This document shows positions 32,893 through 41,581 of a stretch of 64,000 nucleotides of DNA, one piece after another. Source of the stretch: an uncultured Clostridia bacterium (GTDB lineage: Bacteria; Bacillota; Clostridia; TANB77; CAG-508). Made by a program: the position numbers and the translations under genes. The stretch spans positions 3,297 through 67,296 of the forward strand of contig CAKOSX010000008.1 in assembly GCA_934119935.1 (NCBI GenBank). Reading direction: 5' to 3'. The notes beneath the pieces are model-generated. The model was given only the letters and a program-made list of their open reading frames with translations, was not told the DNA's origin and searched no databases. Within the stretch, counting starts at the first letter, position 1; each line of letters opens with the position of its first letter.

Positions 32893-33840
32893 TTATTTAT
32901 CATTCATCTCTTTTTCTCCATTGTATTCGTTTACTAAATATAATGGTCTATGTTTTGATTCATTGAATATTCTTCCTAAATACTCTCCCATAATTCCAAT
33001 CAATATTATTTGTACTCCAGAGAAGAATAATATTAGCAATATAATTGCTTGGAATGCTTGTATTGCAGTGTGTGTAACACATGCCTTCACAATTACATAT
33101 ATAAAATATACAAATAATGCTAAAAATGTTGGTATACTTAGCATTGTAGATATTCTAAGTGGTGATGTTGTAAATGATGTAATTCCATCTATTGCTAAAT
33201 CTATCAATTTTTTGTAGTTCCATTTTGTTTTTCCGGCAATACGTGGGTCTCTATCATACATTATTTCTTTTTTGTTATAACCAATCCAGCTAAACATACT
33301 CTTAGAGCATCTACCTGTTTCTCTCATTTTTTTCAATGCATTTACACATCTTCTATCTAATAATCTAAAGTCTCCTGTATCTTTTTGTATTTCAACCTTT
33401 GTTAGACTTTGTAATACTCTATAGTACATTTTTGATGTGAATTTTTTTAGCCATGTCTCGCCTGCTCTTGACCTTCTCTTTGCATACACATCATCATAGC
33501 CTTGTTCCCATAATTTTATCATTTCTGGAATAAGCTCTGGTGGGTCCTGAAGATCTGCATCCATTATTATTACACAGTCTCCTGTTGCATAGTCAAGCCC
33601 TGCTATCATTCCTATTTCTTTTCCAAAGTTTCTTGAGAAGTCTACATAGCATACTCTTTTGTCTTGCTCTCTTAATTTTTTTATTTCATTTAATGTATTA
33701 TCTTTACTTCCATCGTTTACAAATAATAATTCGAATTCATAATCTTTTACTTCATTCATTATTTTGCTAACTCTTTCATATAAGAAAGGTAATGATTCTT
33801 CTTCATTATACGCTGGTACTAAAATTGTAATCTTTTTCAT
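32893..33840 (-). CDS. GT2 polyprenyl-phosphate sugar synthase (DPM1/GtrB-like)
   Basis: 315 aa. The catalytic domain begins ITILVPAYNEEESLPFL, with DGSKDNT, the DADLQDPPE metal-binding motif near residue 93 and GDFRLLDRR. Two membrane helices close the protein (about 232-295), as in GtrB/YkcC enzymes. It should load a sugar from a nucleotide donor on undecaprenyl phosphate at the inner face, providing the substrate for the neighbouring GT-C enzymes. GAGGA ribosome site. Confidence 0.9.
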   Translation of the reverse strand: MKKITILVPAYNEEESLPFLYERVSKIMNEVKDYEFELLFVNDGSKDNTLNEIKKLREQDKRVCYVDFSRNFGKEIGMIAGLDYATGDCVIIMDADLQDPPELIPEMIKLWEQGYDDVYAKRRSRAGETWLKKFTSKMYYRVLQSLTKVEIQKDTGDFRLLDRRCVNALKKMRETGRCSKSMFSWIGYNKKEIMYDRDPRIAGKTKWNYKKLIDLAIDGITSFTTSPLRISTMLSIPTFLALFVYFIYVIVKACVTHTAIQAFQAIILLILFFSGVQIILIGIMGEYLGRIFNESKHRPLYLVNEYNGEKEMNDK

Positions 33841-33862
33841 ATTTTCGTCCTCTTCTACAAAT

Positions 33863-34987
33863 TTATATATTTTTATCAGTTCTGTTTGACTTTAGTTTTT
33901 CATTTTCTATTTCTTCATTATCTCTTAAATGTAATATGTCTTTATATCCTATTGCAACTATAGCAATTACAAGTAATGCAAATGATAAGGCTTTCCATAA
34001 GCCACTATCAAGCAATATTATTGCAATCATTCCAAGTGTTGCAGTTACTCCATATAAGATTAAAACGGCTTGCCTTTGTGTATATCCTTTTGCCATTAGC
34101 CTATGGTGTAAATGTCCTTTATCAGCTTTAAATACTCCTTTTATTGACTTGGTTTTTACTATTCTTCTAACAATAGCCCACAAAGTATCGAATATTGGAA
34201 GTGCTAGTACTATTATTGGAGCAATAATTACAATTGCCGTATATGTTTTTGCGACTCCTAATATTGATATTATTGAAATTGCATAGCCCATAAAGTTTGA
34301 GCCAACGTCCCCAATAAATGTTTTTGCAGGATTAAAATTATATGGCAAAAAGCCGACTATTGCTCCAGCAAGTGCTGTTATTAATATAATTGCAATTAAT
34401 GGTGATTCATTCAAAGAGAATATTATTAGCATTGAAATACATGCAATTAATGTTATTCCAGATGATAGTCCATCTAATCCATCAATTAAGTTTATTGCAT
34501 TTGTTATTCCTACAATCCAACCAATAGTAAGAATATAGCTTATTACCTCATTTATCATTATACTGTTTTCTTTAAATGGTATAGTAAAGTTATCTATGCG
34601 TACTCCACAACTTACTACTATTATTGCAGCAATTAATTGTCCTGCTAACTTAGCTAATGGGCTTATTCCCTTAACATCATCAATATAACAGGTAATTCCA
34701 AGAACCATTGCTCCAAATAAGAAGCCCAATAATTTCTTTCCTAGTCCATCTGTTATAAAATCAATATTGTTTTCTATTCTCATTGTTATTATTAAATAAA
34801 TTGCTGATACTAAAAAACCTGCAATTACAGCTATACCACCAAGCCTTGGCATTGGTTTTTTATTTACTCTTCTATCATTTGGATAATCTACCGCTCCTAC
34901 TTTTTTCGCCCACCTTATAGAATATGGCGTTATAACAAATGCTGTTATAAATGCAAGTAGAAACGCAATGGCAATGTCTCCCCACAT
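33863..34987 (-). CDS. tagO: Undecaprenyl-phosphate N-acetylglucosaminyl-1-phosphate transferase (TagO/WecA type)
   Basis: 374 aa, about eleven membrane helices. It starts surface glycans by moving GlcNAc-1-P from UDP-GlcNAc to undecaprenyl phosphate. Motifs: DYPNDRRVNKKPMPRLGG (about 39-56), CYIDDVKG with the catalytic DD near 101, NAINLIDGLDGL, GFLPYNFNPAKTFIGDVGS and KGHLHHRLM (HHR). The C-terminus is short and charged. AAAGGA ribosome site and a promoter at 35029-35056. It heads the set of genes reaching down to queH. Confidence 0.93.
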   Translation of the reverse strand: MWGDIAIAFLLAFITAFVITPYSIRWAKKVGAVDYPNDRRVNKKPMPRLGGIAVIAGFLVSAIYLIITMRIENNIDFITDGLGKKLLGFLFGAMVLGITCYIDDVKGISPLAKLAGQLIAAIIVVSCGVRIDNFTIPFKENSIMINEVISYILTIGWIVGITNAINLIDGLDGLSSGITLIACISMLIIFSLNESPLIAIILITALAGAIVGFLPYNFNPAKTFIGDVGSNFMGYAISIISILGVAKTYTAIVIIAPIIVLALPIFDTLWAIVRRIVKTKSIKGVFKADKGHLHHRLMAKGYTQRQAVLILYGVTATLGMIAIILLDSGLWKALSFALLVIAIVAIGYKDILHLRDNEEIENEKLKSNRTDKNI

Positions 34988-35028
34988 ACTAAAAAATTCC
35001 TTTCAAATCTAATTGTTTTCACATTAAA

Positions 35029-35056
35029 ATTATATCATATTACAGTCATTTTTCAA
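35029..35056 (-). promoter_or_regulatory. Promoter upstream of tagO
   Basis: TTGAAA (35051-35056), 16-bp spacer, TATAAT (35029-35034) on the minus strand, 42 nt from the tagO start codon. Confidence 0.72.
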
Positions 35057-35093
35057 CTTTATTTGTCAGTTTTATATATTTTTTGCAATTTTT

Positions 35094-35999
35094 TCAGCTC
35101 TGTTTCTTCATTCTTATTTTCGTTGCAATTTTACCTGGTATAAATAAAACTGAAACCATTATTTTATTCATTAATCCATTAACATTTTTTATTGGATATT
35201 TTTCCTTTGTAAGCACGCTAAATAATATGTAGTGTTTATACACATATAATCTCTTTTTAAAAGTCACACCATGCATATCTTGGTTGAATATCTCTTTAAA
35301 ATAGTTATAATATCCAAATGGACTCGTAGTAAATAATTTACTAATGTTTTTAGTGTATCCTTCTTTTTGATATTCGCATATCATTATAGGCTTATTAAAG
35401 CATCTTACTTGGTATTGCAAATCCATTTCGTGGTGTAATCTTGCCTCTGTTACAAATTTTTCGTCATGTTCAAGCTTGTATTCAAATTGTTTTCTTATTG
35501 AAGCATTGTACACTAGAGCCTTTTCTCCTGTAATACCATTTTTAAAGTACAAATCAAACATTGTGCTTGGATAATCATTTTCTATAAAATTGTTGCCCAT
35601 ATTTTGTCCATCTTTAGTATATTTTAAAAATACTAAGGCATAGGTTTCACCCATATCTTTGCATTCTTGCAAAGATTGCACAATTATCTTAAAAGCATCT
35701 TTTGTAAAGAAATCATCAGAGTCGCATTCCACTATTAAATCTCCTGTTGTTTCCTTTATAAGGTTATTTATAGCTGTCATTTTCCCTTGATTTTCTTGAT
35801 GAAAATATTTAACATCTATTAAATTTTCTTTACAATATTCTTCTACTATTCTTTTAGTATTATCTGTAGAGCCATCGTCCATAACCAACCATTCGAGCTG
35901 TACTTCTGGACAATTATTACTGTTTATTAATATGCTTGCATATAATTTATCTAGAAGTTGTGCTCTATTGTATGTGGCTGTAAGTATTGATATTTTCAT
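35094..35999 (-). CDS. GT2-family glycosyltransferase
   Basis: 301 aa. GT-A fold: ISILTATYNRAQLLDKLY at the N-terminus, MDDGSTDNTKRIVEEY, ENQGKMTAINNLI and the metal motif VECDSDDFF near residue 95. The acceptor part includes FVTEARLHHEMDLQYQ. No membrane helices, but the basic C-terminus (KIATKIRMKKQS) may contact the membrane. Cytoplasmic; transfers one sugar to a lipid-linked glycan, identity unknown. AAGGAG ribosome site, 25 nt downstream of the ligase/GT4 fusion gene. Confidence 0.88.
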   Translation of the reverse strand: MKISILTATYNRAQLLDKLYASILINSNNCPEVQLEWLVMDDGSTDNTKRIVEEYCKENLIDVKYFHQENQGKMTAINNLIKETTGDLIVECDSDDFFTKDAFKIIVQSLQECKDMGETYALVFLKYTKDGQNMGNNFIENDYPSTMFDLYFKNGITGEKALVYNASIRKQFEYKLEHDEKFVTEARLHHEMDLQYQVRCFNKPIMICEYQKEGYTKNISKLFTTSPFGYYNYFKEIFNQDMHGVTFKKRLYVYKHYILFSVLTKEKYPIKNVNGLMNKIMVSVLFIPGKIATKIRMKKQS

Positions 36000-36024
36000 T
36001 TTTTCTCCTTTTATTCATCCAGAT

Positions 36025-38730
36025 TTATATTATTTTTCCTACTCTGTCTGGGTGTTTGCTGTTTTCTTCTATCATTTTTTCTATTTTACCAATAATTCTG
36101 TCATTTTTATATTCATATTGGCTGTTTTGTTTATCTTTTTGTTTGTAATTTTTAACTGCAAACTTTAAGGCTTCTTCTACTCCTTCTTCGCTATTCGAAA
36201 CAATGTGGCTCTTTCCTGCATAATCTATTAGTGCCTCTCTCGTAGCCGTATTGGTTGTAAGAATAAACTTATTTAATATTTTTGCTTCTTCAACAACCAT
36301 TGGATATCCTTCAAAGTTTGATAACAAGCAAAAGAAATCTGCTTTTTTCACTATTGGATACGGATTTTCTCTTGCTCCTATTAGTTTAAAGGTCTCTTCT
36401 ACTCCCTCTTCCTGAATCTGTTTTTCTAGTTTTTCTCTTAGGGGTCCATCTCCAATAACAATAATTTTGTGGTTATAGCCTTGTTTTATTAGTTTGGAAT
36501 GAACTTTTATGAGTCTATCTATGGCCTTTTGGCTAACTAACCTAGAAACCTGAACTATTGTTGGTCCAGATTTTTTTCTGTTTTCAAACAATTCATTGTC
36601 TTGTTCATCTAGCTTTTCTTCTGCCAACTTAAGTATTCTTTCGCAATTTATGTAATTGTTAATAACCTTTTCATGAGGTAAATCCATATCATCATAAACT
36701 TTATTAAACTTGTCCAAATTATCTATACTAACAAAAACAAGAGTATCAAATTTTTCATATATATTTCTGTCTAAAATTCTCTTAATTTTAGATTTTGGTC
36801 CTTTCCCAAAAACTTTAGAAATATCATTGTGAATCCAAGCAATTTTAGTAGAGTTTTTATCTTTAACACTAAATATTCTAGTAATAGGCCCTTCTAAAAA
36901 TGCAATTTGTGTAAAATATTCTCCGCTCTTTACATATTTTTCGAATATTTTTTTCTTTTCCAACAAAACTTTAATAGGTATTAGCTTTTTCTTTAATTTT
37001 CCCATATCATTATACTTAAAATTGAATAGACTTATAAGTTTTATTTTAGAGTCAAGCTCTTTTTCTAGCTCTCCTCCAGCATAAATTGTAAAAATTGTAA
37101 CATCGTATTTTGCTGTAAGTTTATTAGCAATATCAACAAGTACTCTCTCTGCGCCTCCAAGTGTAAGACCAGTTATTCCAAAAATAATTTTTTTCACATT
37201 TTTCTCCGTCTCTGGTTCTTTTTTGCTTCCTTCATAAATTTTCATTTCATTATCCTCAAAATCTTTAGAACCATTAAATATAAGAGTTGCAAGAGTTATT
37301 ATAATCATCATACTTGATGAATTGAAAAATGTATATCCAGATAGAAATGATATGAATATGGCAAACCATAAACCAAATGTGCTCATTAAAAATTCAATAT
37401 TCATATTTTTTATTTTCTTTACTGCCATATAAGTTCCATATATTGCAATAGCTAAAAACGGCATGAAATATAAGAAAAATCCTATTACTCCAAAATTATA
37501 TAAAAATGCTGGAACTTCCATTTCAAAAATCATCTCATAAAAATGTGCCATATATCCATTTCCGAAAAGTAGCATTGGAATACTGTTTTGATTTTTTATT
37601 AATCTACTATGGTATATAAATTGCAATGCTCTCATATTAGTATTTTGAATTTGCTTTTCATTTGCAATATCATATAATTCTAGGTAAGTTTTTTGCATAC
37701 TCTCCGGCATATAGCCTTCGTCAATTTCGTTATTTTTTATTTTCTTCACAATATCAACAATATCACCTGTTACATGAGCGGTTTTTCCAGTCATTGTATC
37801 TATAATTTGATTTTCTCTTTCTTGAAGGTCTTTTCTTCTCTCAATAGTTTTTGAACCAAATGCAATTACTGCAATACCAATAACAACCAATGCAAGTAAA
37901 AATGCAGGCAAGGCCTTTTTGTTTAATTTGCTATTTTTTATCAAGCTGTTAATTATACAAATTATGCAGTACATCAGTATTACAATTATAAAGCCAAATA
38001 AACCAGTTCTAGTCCCTAGTAAAGTACATAAATATGCTCCAGCAAGAACTACTGTCATAAAAGTCCATATTCTAATTCCAGTTTTATTATTTTTTCCTAG
38101 GTTTGGAAGAATAATAAACAGTTCTAATAACATTATTGTTCCAATGCTATTTCCGGATTCAAACCATCCTTTGTAGCCTATTTGAACTTCACTATATGTA
38201 TATGAAGATGTTCCTGTAATTAGAGAAATATACATAAGCACAATATATACTGTAAACGAAATTAGTACAGACAATTTTAATTTATTTATAATCTTTGTAC
38301 CATCTTCATTTTTAAGCTCTTTTTCTCTATTTTTATAAACAAAGAAATAAATGTAAATAAATAAATTCATTATCATGAAAGTGTAATTAACCAAATATTG
38401 AATTTCTTGTGTTATACCTCCATATGCACATCCCACGCTCTTTTTATAAAATATGTAAAGATGGCATATTGCATATATAAAAAACGTGCCTCCCGCCATA
38501 AGAATATAAGGCTTTAACTTATCTTTAAAGAATATATAACAAATTGCAATTATTGGTATAATTGGTCTTATAAATGTAGATATCGAAATATTAGTGTTAA
38601 AATAGTTTCTAAACAAGAAACTTGCAGCATCCAATATCGGACATATTATTATTAAAAAACACAATAAATTTTCTATTGTGATAATATTTTTCAAATTAAG
38701 CTTCTTTTCTTTTTTGATATTATCTTCCAT
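36025..38730 (-). CDS. Fusion of O-antigen ligase/polymerase-like membrane domain and GT4 glycosyltransferase
   Basis: 901 aa from ATG 38730 (GAGGAAG 9 nt upstream). Residues about 15-480 are a polytopic O-antigen ligase/Wzy-like region with about 11 helices; the TGTRTGLFGFIIVIL stretch and the following outer loop (GKTAHVTGDIVDIV...) match that family. After a short charged linker, residues about 510-895 form a GT-B GT4 enzyme: KIIFGITGLTLGGAERVLVDIA, later VSRLVSQKAIDRLI, GDGPLREKLEKQI, and the EX7E-like FEGYPMVVEEAKI. The family members usually are separate proteins, so this joins cytoplasmic sugar transfer with outer-face polymerisation or ligation. A foldback repeat lies upstream. Confidence 0.85.
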   Translation of the reverse strand: MEDNIKKEKKLNLKNIITIENLLCFLIIICPILDAASFLFRNYFNTNISISTFIRPIIPIIAICYIFFKDKLKPYILMAGGTFFIYAICHLYIFYKKSVGCAYGGITQEIQYLVNYTFMIMNLFIYIYFFVYKNREKELKNEDGTKIINKLKLSVLISFTVYIVLMYISLITGTSSYTYSEVQIGYKGWFESGNSIGTIMLLELFIILPNLGKNNKTGIRIWTFMTVVLAGAYLCTLLGTRTGLFGFIIVILMYCIICIINSLIKNSKLNKKALPAFLLALVVIGIAVIAFGSKTIERRKDLQERENQIIDTMTGKTAHVTGDIVDIVKKIKNNEIDEGYMPESMQKTYLELYDIANEKQIQNTNMRALQFIYHSRLIKNQNSIPMLLFGNGYMAHFYEMIFEMEVPAFLYNFGVIGFFLYFMPFLAIAIYGTYMAVKKIKNMNIEFLMSTFGLWFAIFISFLSGYTFFNSSSMMIIITLATLIFNGSKDFEDNEMKIYEGSKKEPETEKNVKKIIFGITGLTLGGAERVLVDIANKLTAKYDVTIFTIYAGGELEKELDSKIKLISLFNFKYNDMGKLKKKLIPIKVLLEKKKIFEKYVKSGEYFTQIAFLEGPITRIFSVKDKNSTKIAWIHNDISKVFGKGPKSKIKRILDRNIYEKFDTLVFVSIDNLDKFNKVYDDMDLPHEKVINNYINCERILKLAEEKLDEQDNELFENRKKSGPTIVQVSRLVSQKAIDRLIKVHSKLIKQGYNHKIIVIGDGPLREKLEKQIQEEGVEETFKLIGARENPYPIVKKADFFCLLSNFEGYPMVVEEAKILNKFILTTNTATREALIDYAGKSHIVSNSEEGVEEALKFAVKNYKQKDKQNSQYEYKNDRIIGKIEKMIEENSKHPDRVGKII

Positions 38731-38861
38731 AATTAATATCTTCCTCACTAAACATATATTGAGTTGCAAAAGAAAAAATTGTAATCTTTTTTCAACCCTT
38801 TTCGATTGTAATTTTTCAAGATTATTATATATACTAAACGCTAAAAAAGCAATAGAAAAAG

Positions 38862-38973
38862 CCAGAACAATTTGTATTTTTTAAACGAGACCGGAAGCTC
38901 GCCTTTTGAGGAGTCCGAAGGAGCTCCGACCAAGAGCGACGTGTTGAGGCTTAAAAAATACAACTTCTTCTGG
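38862..38973. repeat. Foldback repeat element, copy B
   Basis: Arms at 38862-38884 and 38951-38973 (CCAGAACAATTTGTATTTTT against its complement, few mismatches) enclose a 57-bp core (38889-38945) that is 53/57 identical to copy A in inverted orientation and 41/42 to copy C. It lies within the 314-bp gene-free stretch 38731-39044, which otherwise holds the wzm terminator and an AT-rich promoter region. Confidence 0.9.
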
Positions 38974-38988
38974 TTTTAATAACCTGCC

Positions 38989-39041
38989 AAAAAAGGTTTT
39001 AGTATATTTTCTGCCTTATTCAGCACATACTAAAACCTTTT
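38989..39041 (-). terminator. Terminator of the wzt-wzm unit
   Basis: Perfect 15-bp stem AAAAGGTTTTAGTAT/ATACTAAAACCTTTT (38991-39005 with 39027-39041), ending in TTTTTT on the minus strand, 4 nt after the wzm stop. Confidence 0.88.
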
Positions 39042-39044
39042 CTT

Positions 39045-39818
39045 TTACAATTCTTCTGCAAATCTTCTTTCTAATTTTTTAAATACAAAATATCCAACAA
39101 TGCAAAGAACTATTCCCATTATAAATGCAATTAGCAATCCTCTAAAATCTGGCATTGTTTTACTATAGAATATAGCTCTATAGCCATCTATTAAGTATGA
39201 CATTGGATTTAATCTTAATAGCCATCTAAAGTTTGCTGGTACAGCCTCCATAGAATATACGATTGGTGTTGCATAAAATAACAATTGCATAAATACACCT
39301 AGTAAGTGTAATAAATCTCTAAAGTATACTGTTAAACTACTTACAAGAAGTGATATTCCTATAGATACAATGAATTGTATTGCAAGTATTAAGAAATACC
39401 ATAATATATTCCATGATAATCCGATTCCACCAAAAATAACAAATCCTAGTATGATTATTGTCGCAATTAAAAAGTTTACTCCTTCACTTGCAACAAGTGA
39501 TATTGGCAGAATTTCTCGTGGAAAATACACTTTTTTTATAATATTGCCATTATCAACCATTACAGCTGCTCCTCTTATAACAACATTATAAAAATATTGC
39601 CACGGAATTAAACCACAACACAAGTAAACAGCATAATTCTCAATATTACTTTTTAATATTACTTGGAAAACTAATGCATATACAGCAATTTGAAGTAGTG
39701 GATTTAAAAAAGACCATAACACGCCTAAAAATGAGTGTTTATATTTTCCACCTACATCTTTTGTTATATTTGTTTTTAATAGTTCTCTATATGCGTACAA
39801 ATCCTTTATTATGTTCAT
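39045..39818 (-). CDS. wzm: ABC-2 type polysaccharide export permease (Wzm/TagG)
   Basis: 257 aa, six membrane helices. The N-terminal amphipathic segment LYAYRELLKTNITKDVGGKYKHSFLGVLWSFLNPLL and the ending DGYRAIFYSKTMPD...FKKLERRFAEEL are those of O-antigen and teichoic-acid exporters. It forms the membrane channel that moves the lipid-linked polymer outwards. Its ATG directly follows the wzt stop codon (TAAATG), so the two subunits are coupled. Confidence 0.94.
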   Translation of the reverse strand: MNIIKDLYAYRELLKTNITKDVGGKYKHSFLGVLWSFLNPLLQIAVYALVFQVILKSNIENYAVYLCCGLIPWQYFYNVVIRGAAVMVDNGNIIKKVYFPREILPISLVASEGVNFLIATIIILGFVIFGGIGLSWNILWYFLILAIQFIVSIGISLLVSSLTVYFRDLLHLLGVFMQLLFYATPIVYSMEAVPANFRWLLRLNPMSYLIDGYRAIFYSKTMPDFRGLLIAFIMGIVLCIVGYFVFKKLERRFAEEL

Positions 39819-40562
39819 TTACAAAGTCTCCTTCAAATATTCTTCTATTACATCATCTGGTTTTCCATCCATTTTTACGACTCCGTCGCATAACCATACT
39901 GCTCTAGTACAAAATTCTTTTACTGTTCCCATACTATGAGTTACAAATACCATTGTTTTTCCTTGAGCCTTTAATTCTTTCATTTTTGCAATACATTTTT
40001 CTTGGAAATGTTGATCTCCAACAGCTAAGATTTCATCAACTAGTAGTATGTCCGCATCAACATTAATAGCAACTGCAAATGCAAGCCTCATATACATTCC
40101 AGACGAATATGTTCTTACAGGGTTATCTATATAAGAACCCAATTCTGAAAATTCTATAATATCATTAAGCCTTTCATCTATTTGCTTTCTTGTTAATCCA
40201 AATATTGATGCATTAAAATATATGTTTTCCCTTCCAGAGAAATCAGGGTGAAATCCTGCACCAAGTTCCAATAATGAAGTTAGTTTTCCATGAGTTTCAA
40301 TCTTTCCTTTATTTGGATAAATTATTTTTGTCATTAATTTAAGCAAGGTAGATTTTCCACTTCCATTAACACCTATTAGTGCAACAGCCTCACCATTTTT
40401 TATGGTAAGATTTATGTCTTTTAATACTTCTCTTTTTTCTTTTCTATTTCTGTTCCAAAATAATAATTTTTCTTTTAAACTATTTGCCTTGTCCATATAA
40501 ATATTGAATGTTTTATATACATGGTCGACAACAATTCTATTTTCTTGTTCAGCTTTTGACAT
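39819..40562 (-). CDS. wzt: ABC polysaccharide export ATPase (Wzt/TagH)
   Basis: 247 aa. Walker A is GVNGSGKSTLLKL, signature YSSGMYMRLAFAVA, Walker B ILLVDEILAVGD, H-loop FVTHS. It has no C-terminal carbohydrate-binding domain, so it resembles the short teichoic-acid or linker-type exporters. The start is ATG 40562, with an AAAGG upstream; an earlier in-frame ATG at 40598 lies inside the -10 box and cannot be used. It powers the Wzm channel. Confidence 0.94.
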   Translation of the reverse strand: MSKAEQENRIVVDHVYKTFNIYMDKANSLKEKLLFWNRNRKEKREVLKDINLTIKNGEAVALIGVNGSGKSTLLKLMTKIIYPNKGKIETHGKLTSLLELGAGFHPDFSGRENIYFNASIFGLTRKQIDERLNDIIEFSELGSYIDNPVRTYSSGMYMRLAFAVAINVDADILLVDEILAVGDQHFQEKCIAKMKELKAQGKTMVFVTHSMGTVKEFCTRAVWLCDGVVKMDGKPDDVIEEYLKETL

Positions 40563-40596
40563 CTTACTTTTGCCTTTCTTTTTATTTTTCGATATC

Positions 40597-40625
40597 ATTA
40601 TATTATATAATGTTTATATTGTCAA
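40597..40625 (-). promoter_or_regulatory. Promoter of wzt-wzm
   Basis: TTGACA (40620-40625), 17-bp spacer, TATAAT (40597-40602): full consensus, about 35 nt before the start codon at 40562. Confidence 0.88.
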
Positions 40626-40643
40626 AATTTTTAGCTATTCATT

Positions 40644-41504
40644 TTAATGTTTTCTATTTTTCTTCCTTGTAAGCAACATAAAAATTACAATTACAGCCAA
40701 TACCATTATTACACAAATAGCTGTTTTATTATCTTTTTTGTCTGTCGGAATATTAGAAGTTTCTCGACTGCTTTCTCTTATAACATCTATTTTGTAAGAT
40801 ACTGTTTCAGTTTTGCCTTCTTTCGATACAGTTATAATAATAGTATTTTTTCCATCTTTTAGGTTTTCATTTCCTTCTACTGTAATTTTAGCATTTTCAT
40901 TTAAACATGATGTATCAACATCAATTTTTGAAGCACCATTATATATTTTTGCAGTATAACTAAATACGTTTTCAGAAAATGATGGTGATAATTCAACTCC
41001 ATCTTTATTTCCGTTTTGATCAACAGTATTTAGTTTTATAGAAGAAAGTCTTAGAGTTTCATCTTGAATTTTTCTAGTTACTTTTATGAAATAAGTTCTT
41101 ACAGTTCCATTTTCTGCAGACACGTCAACTCTTAAGTTATTTTCTCCTGTCTGAAGTTTTATATTCCCAGTACCTGTAATGTTTGCTCTTTCATCATCAG
41201 CAGTTGCTTTTATAGTTACATTATCTTCTTCTGTATCTGAATCTAATGTATATTCTTGAATTTGTTTATCAAATTCAGGTAATAATCTATATCCTTCTAC
41301 TTCCAATGATGAAAGATAGTTATTACTTGATTTATTAGCATTTTCACTTTCTGCCTTTTGTTGATTCGTAAGTTGTTCGTTTGCAAGTGTATCTGACATT
41401 TCATCTGTTAAATCTGCCATTCCTGCATATGATTTATTCATTGTTATCATTATCACCAATAGGACCATCAATGCTATAACTACCTTTATTTTACTTTTCT
41501 TCAT
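40644..41504 (-). CDS. Surface protein with cadherin-like beta-sandwich domains and C-terminal anchor
   Basis: 286 aa from ATG 41504 (GAGAGGA upstream; an earlier TTG overlaps the ribosome site). A signal peptide (VVIALMVLLVIMITMNKSYAG) is followed by a polar stretch. Two domains then carry the cadherin-like/Ig-like pattern: SSLEVEGYRLLPEFDKQIQEY..V and LRLSSIKLN...LSPSFSENVFSYTAKI. A C-terminal membrane helix (AICVIMVLAVIVIFMLLT) with a basic tail holds it on the outer membrane face. Such domains are typical carbohydrate- or wall-contact modules; a specific role is unknown. It stands between the glucosaminidase gene and wzt. Confidence 0.82.
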   Translation of the reverse strand: MKKSKIKVVIALMVLLVIMITMNKSYAGMADLTDEMSDTLANEQLTNQQKAESENANKSSNNYLSSLEVEGYRLLPEFDKQIQEYTLDSDTEEDNVTIKATADDERANITGTGNIKLQTGENNLRVDVSAENGTVRTYFIKVTRKIQDETLRLSSIKLNTVDQNGNKDGVELSPSFSENVFSYTAKIYNGASKIDVDTSCLNENAKITVEGNENLKDGKNTIIITVSKEGKTETVSYKIDVIRESSRETSNIPTDKKDNKTAICVIMVLAVIVIFMLLTRKKNRKH

Positions 41505-41524
41505 ATTTTTTCCTCTCCTCAAGG

Positions 41525-41578
41525 TATAAAGTAGGCTGGAAATAATTTAATTATATTCAGCCTTTTTTATACTTTATA
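41525..41578 (-). terminator. Nested hairpin after the glucosaminidase gene
   Basis: Outer arms TATAAAGTA/TACTTTATA (41525-41533, 41570-41578) enclose an inner stem GGCTG/CAGCC (41534-41538, 41558-41562). Starts directly after the stop codon at 41582; lacks a clean T-run, so attenuation or mRNA-end protection is also possible. Confidence 0.55.
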
Positions 41579-41581
41579 AAT

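Noticed and set aside
40563..40598. Longer N-terminus for the Wzt-like ATPase
   Set aside because: The upstream ATG is part of the TATAAT -10 box and has no ribosome site.
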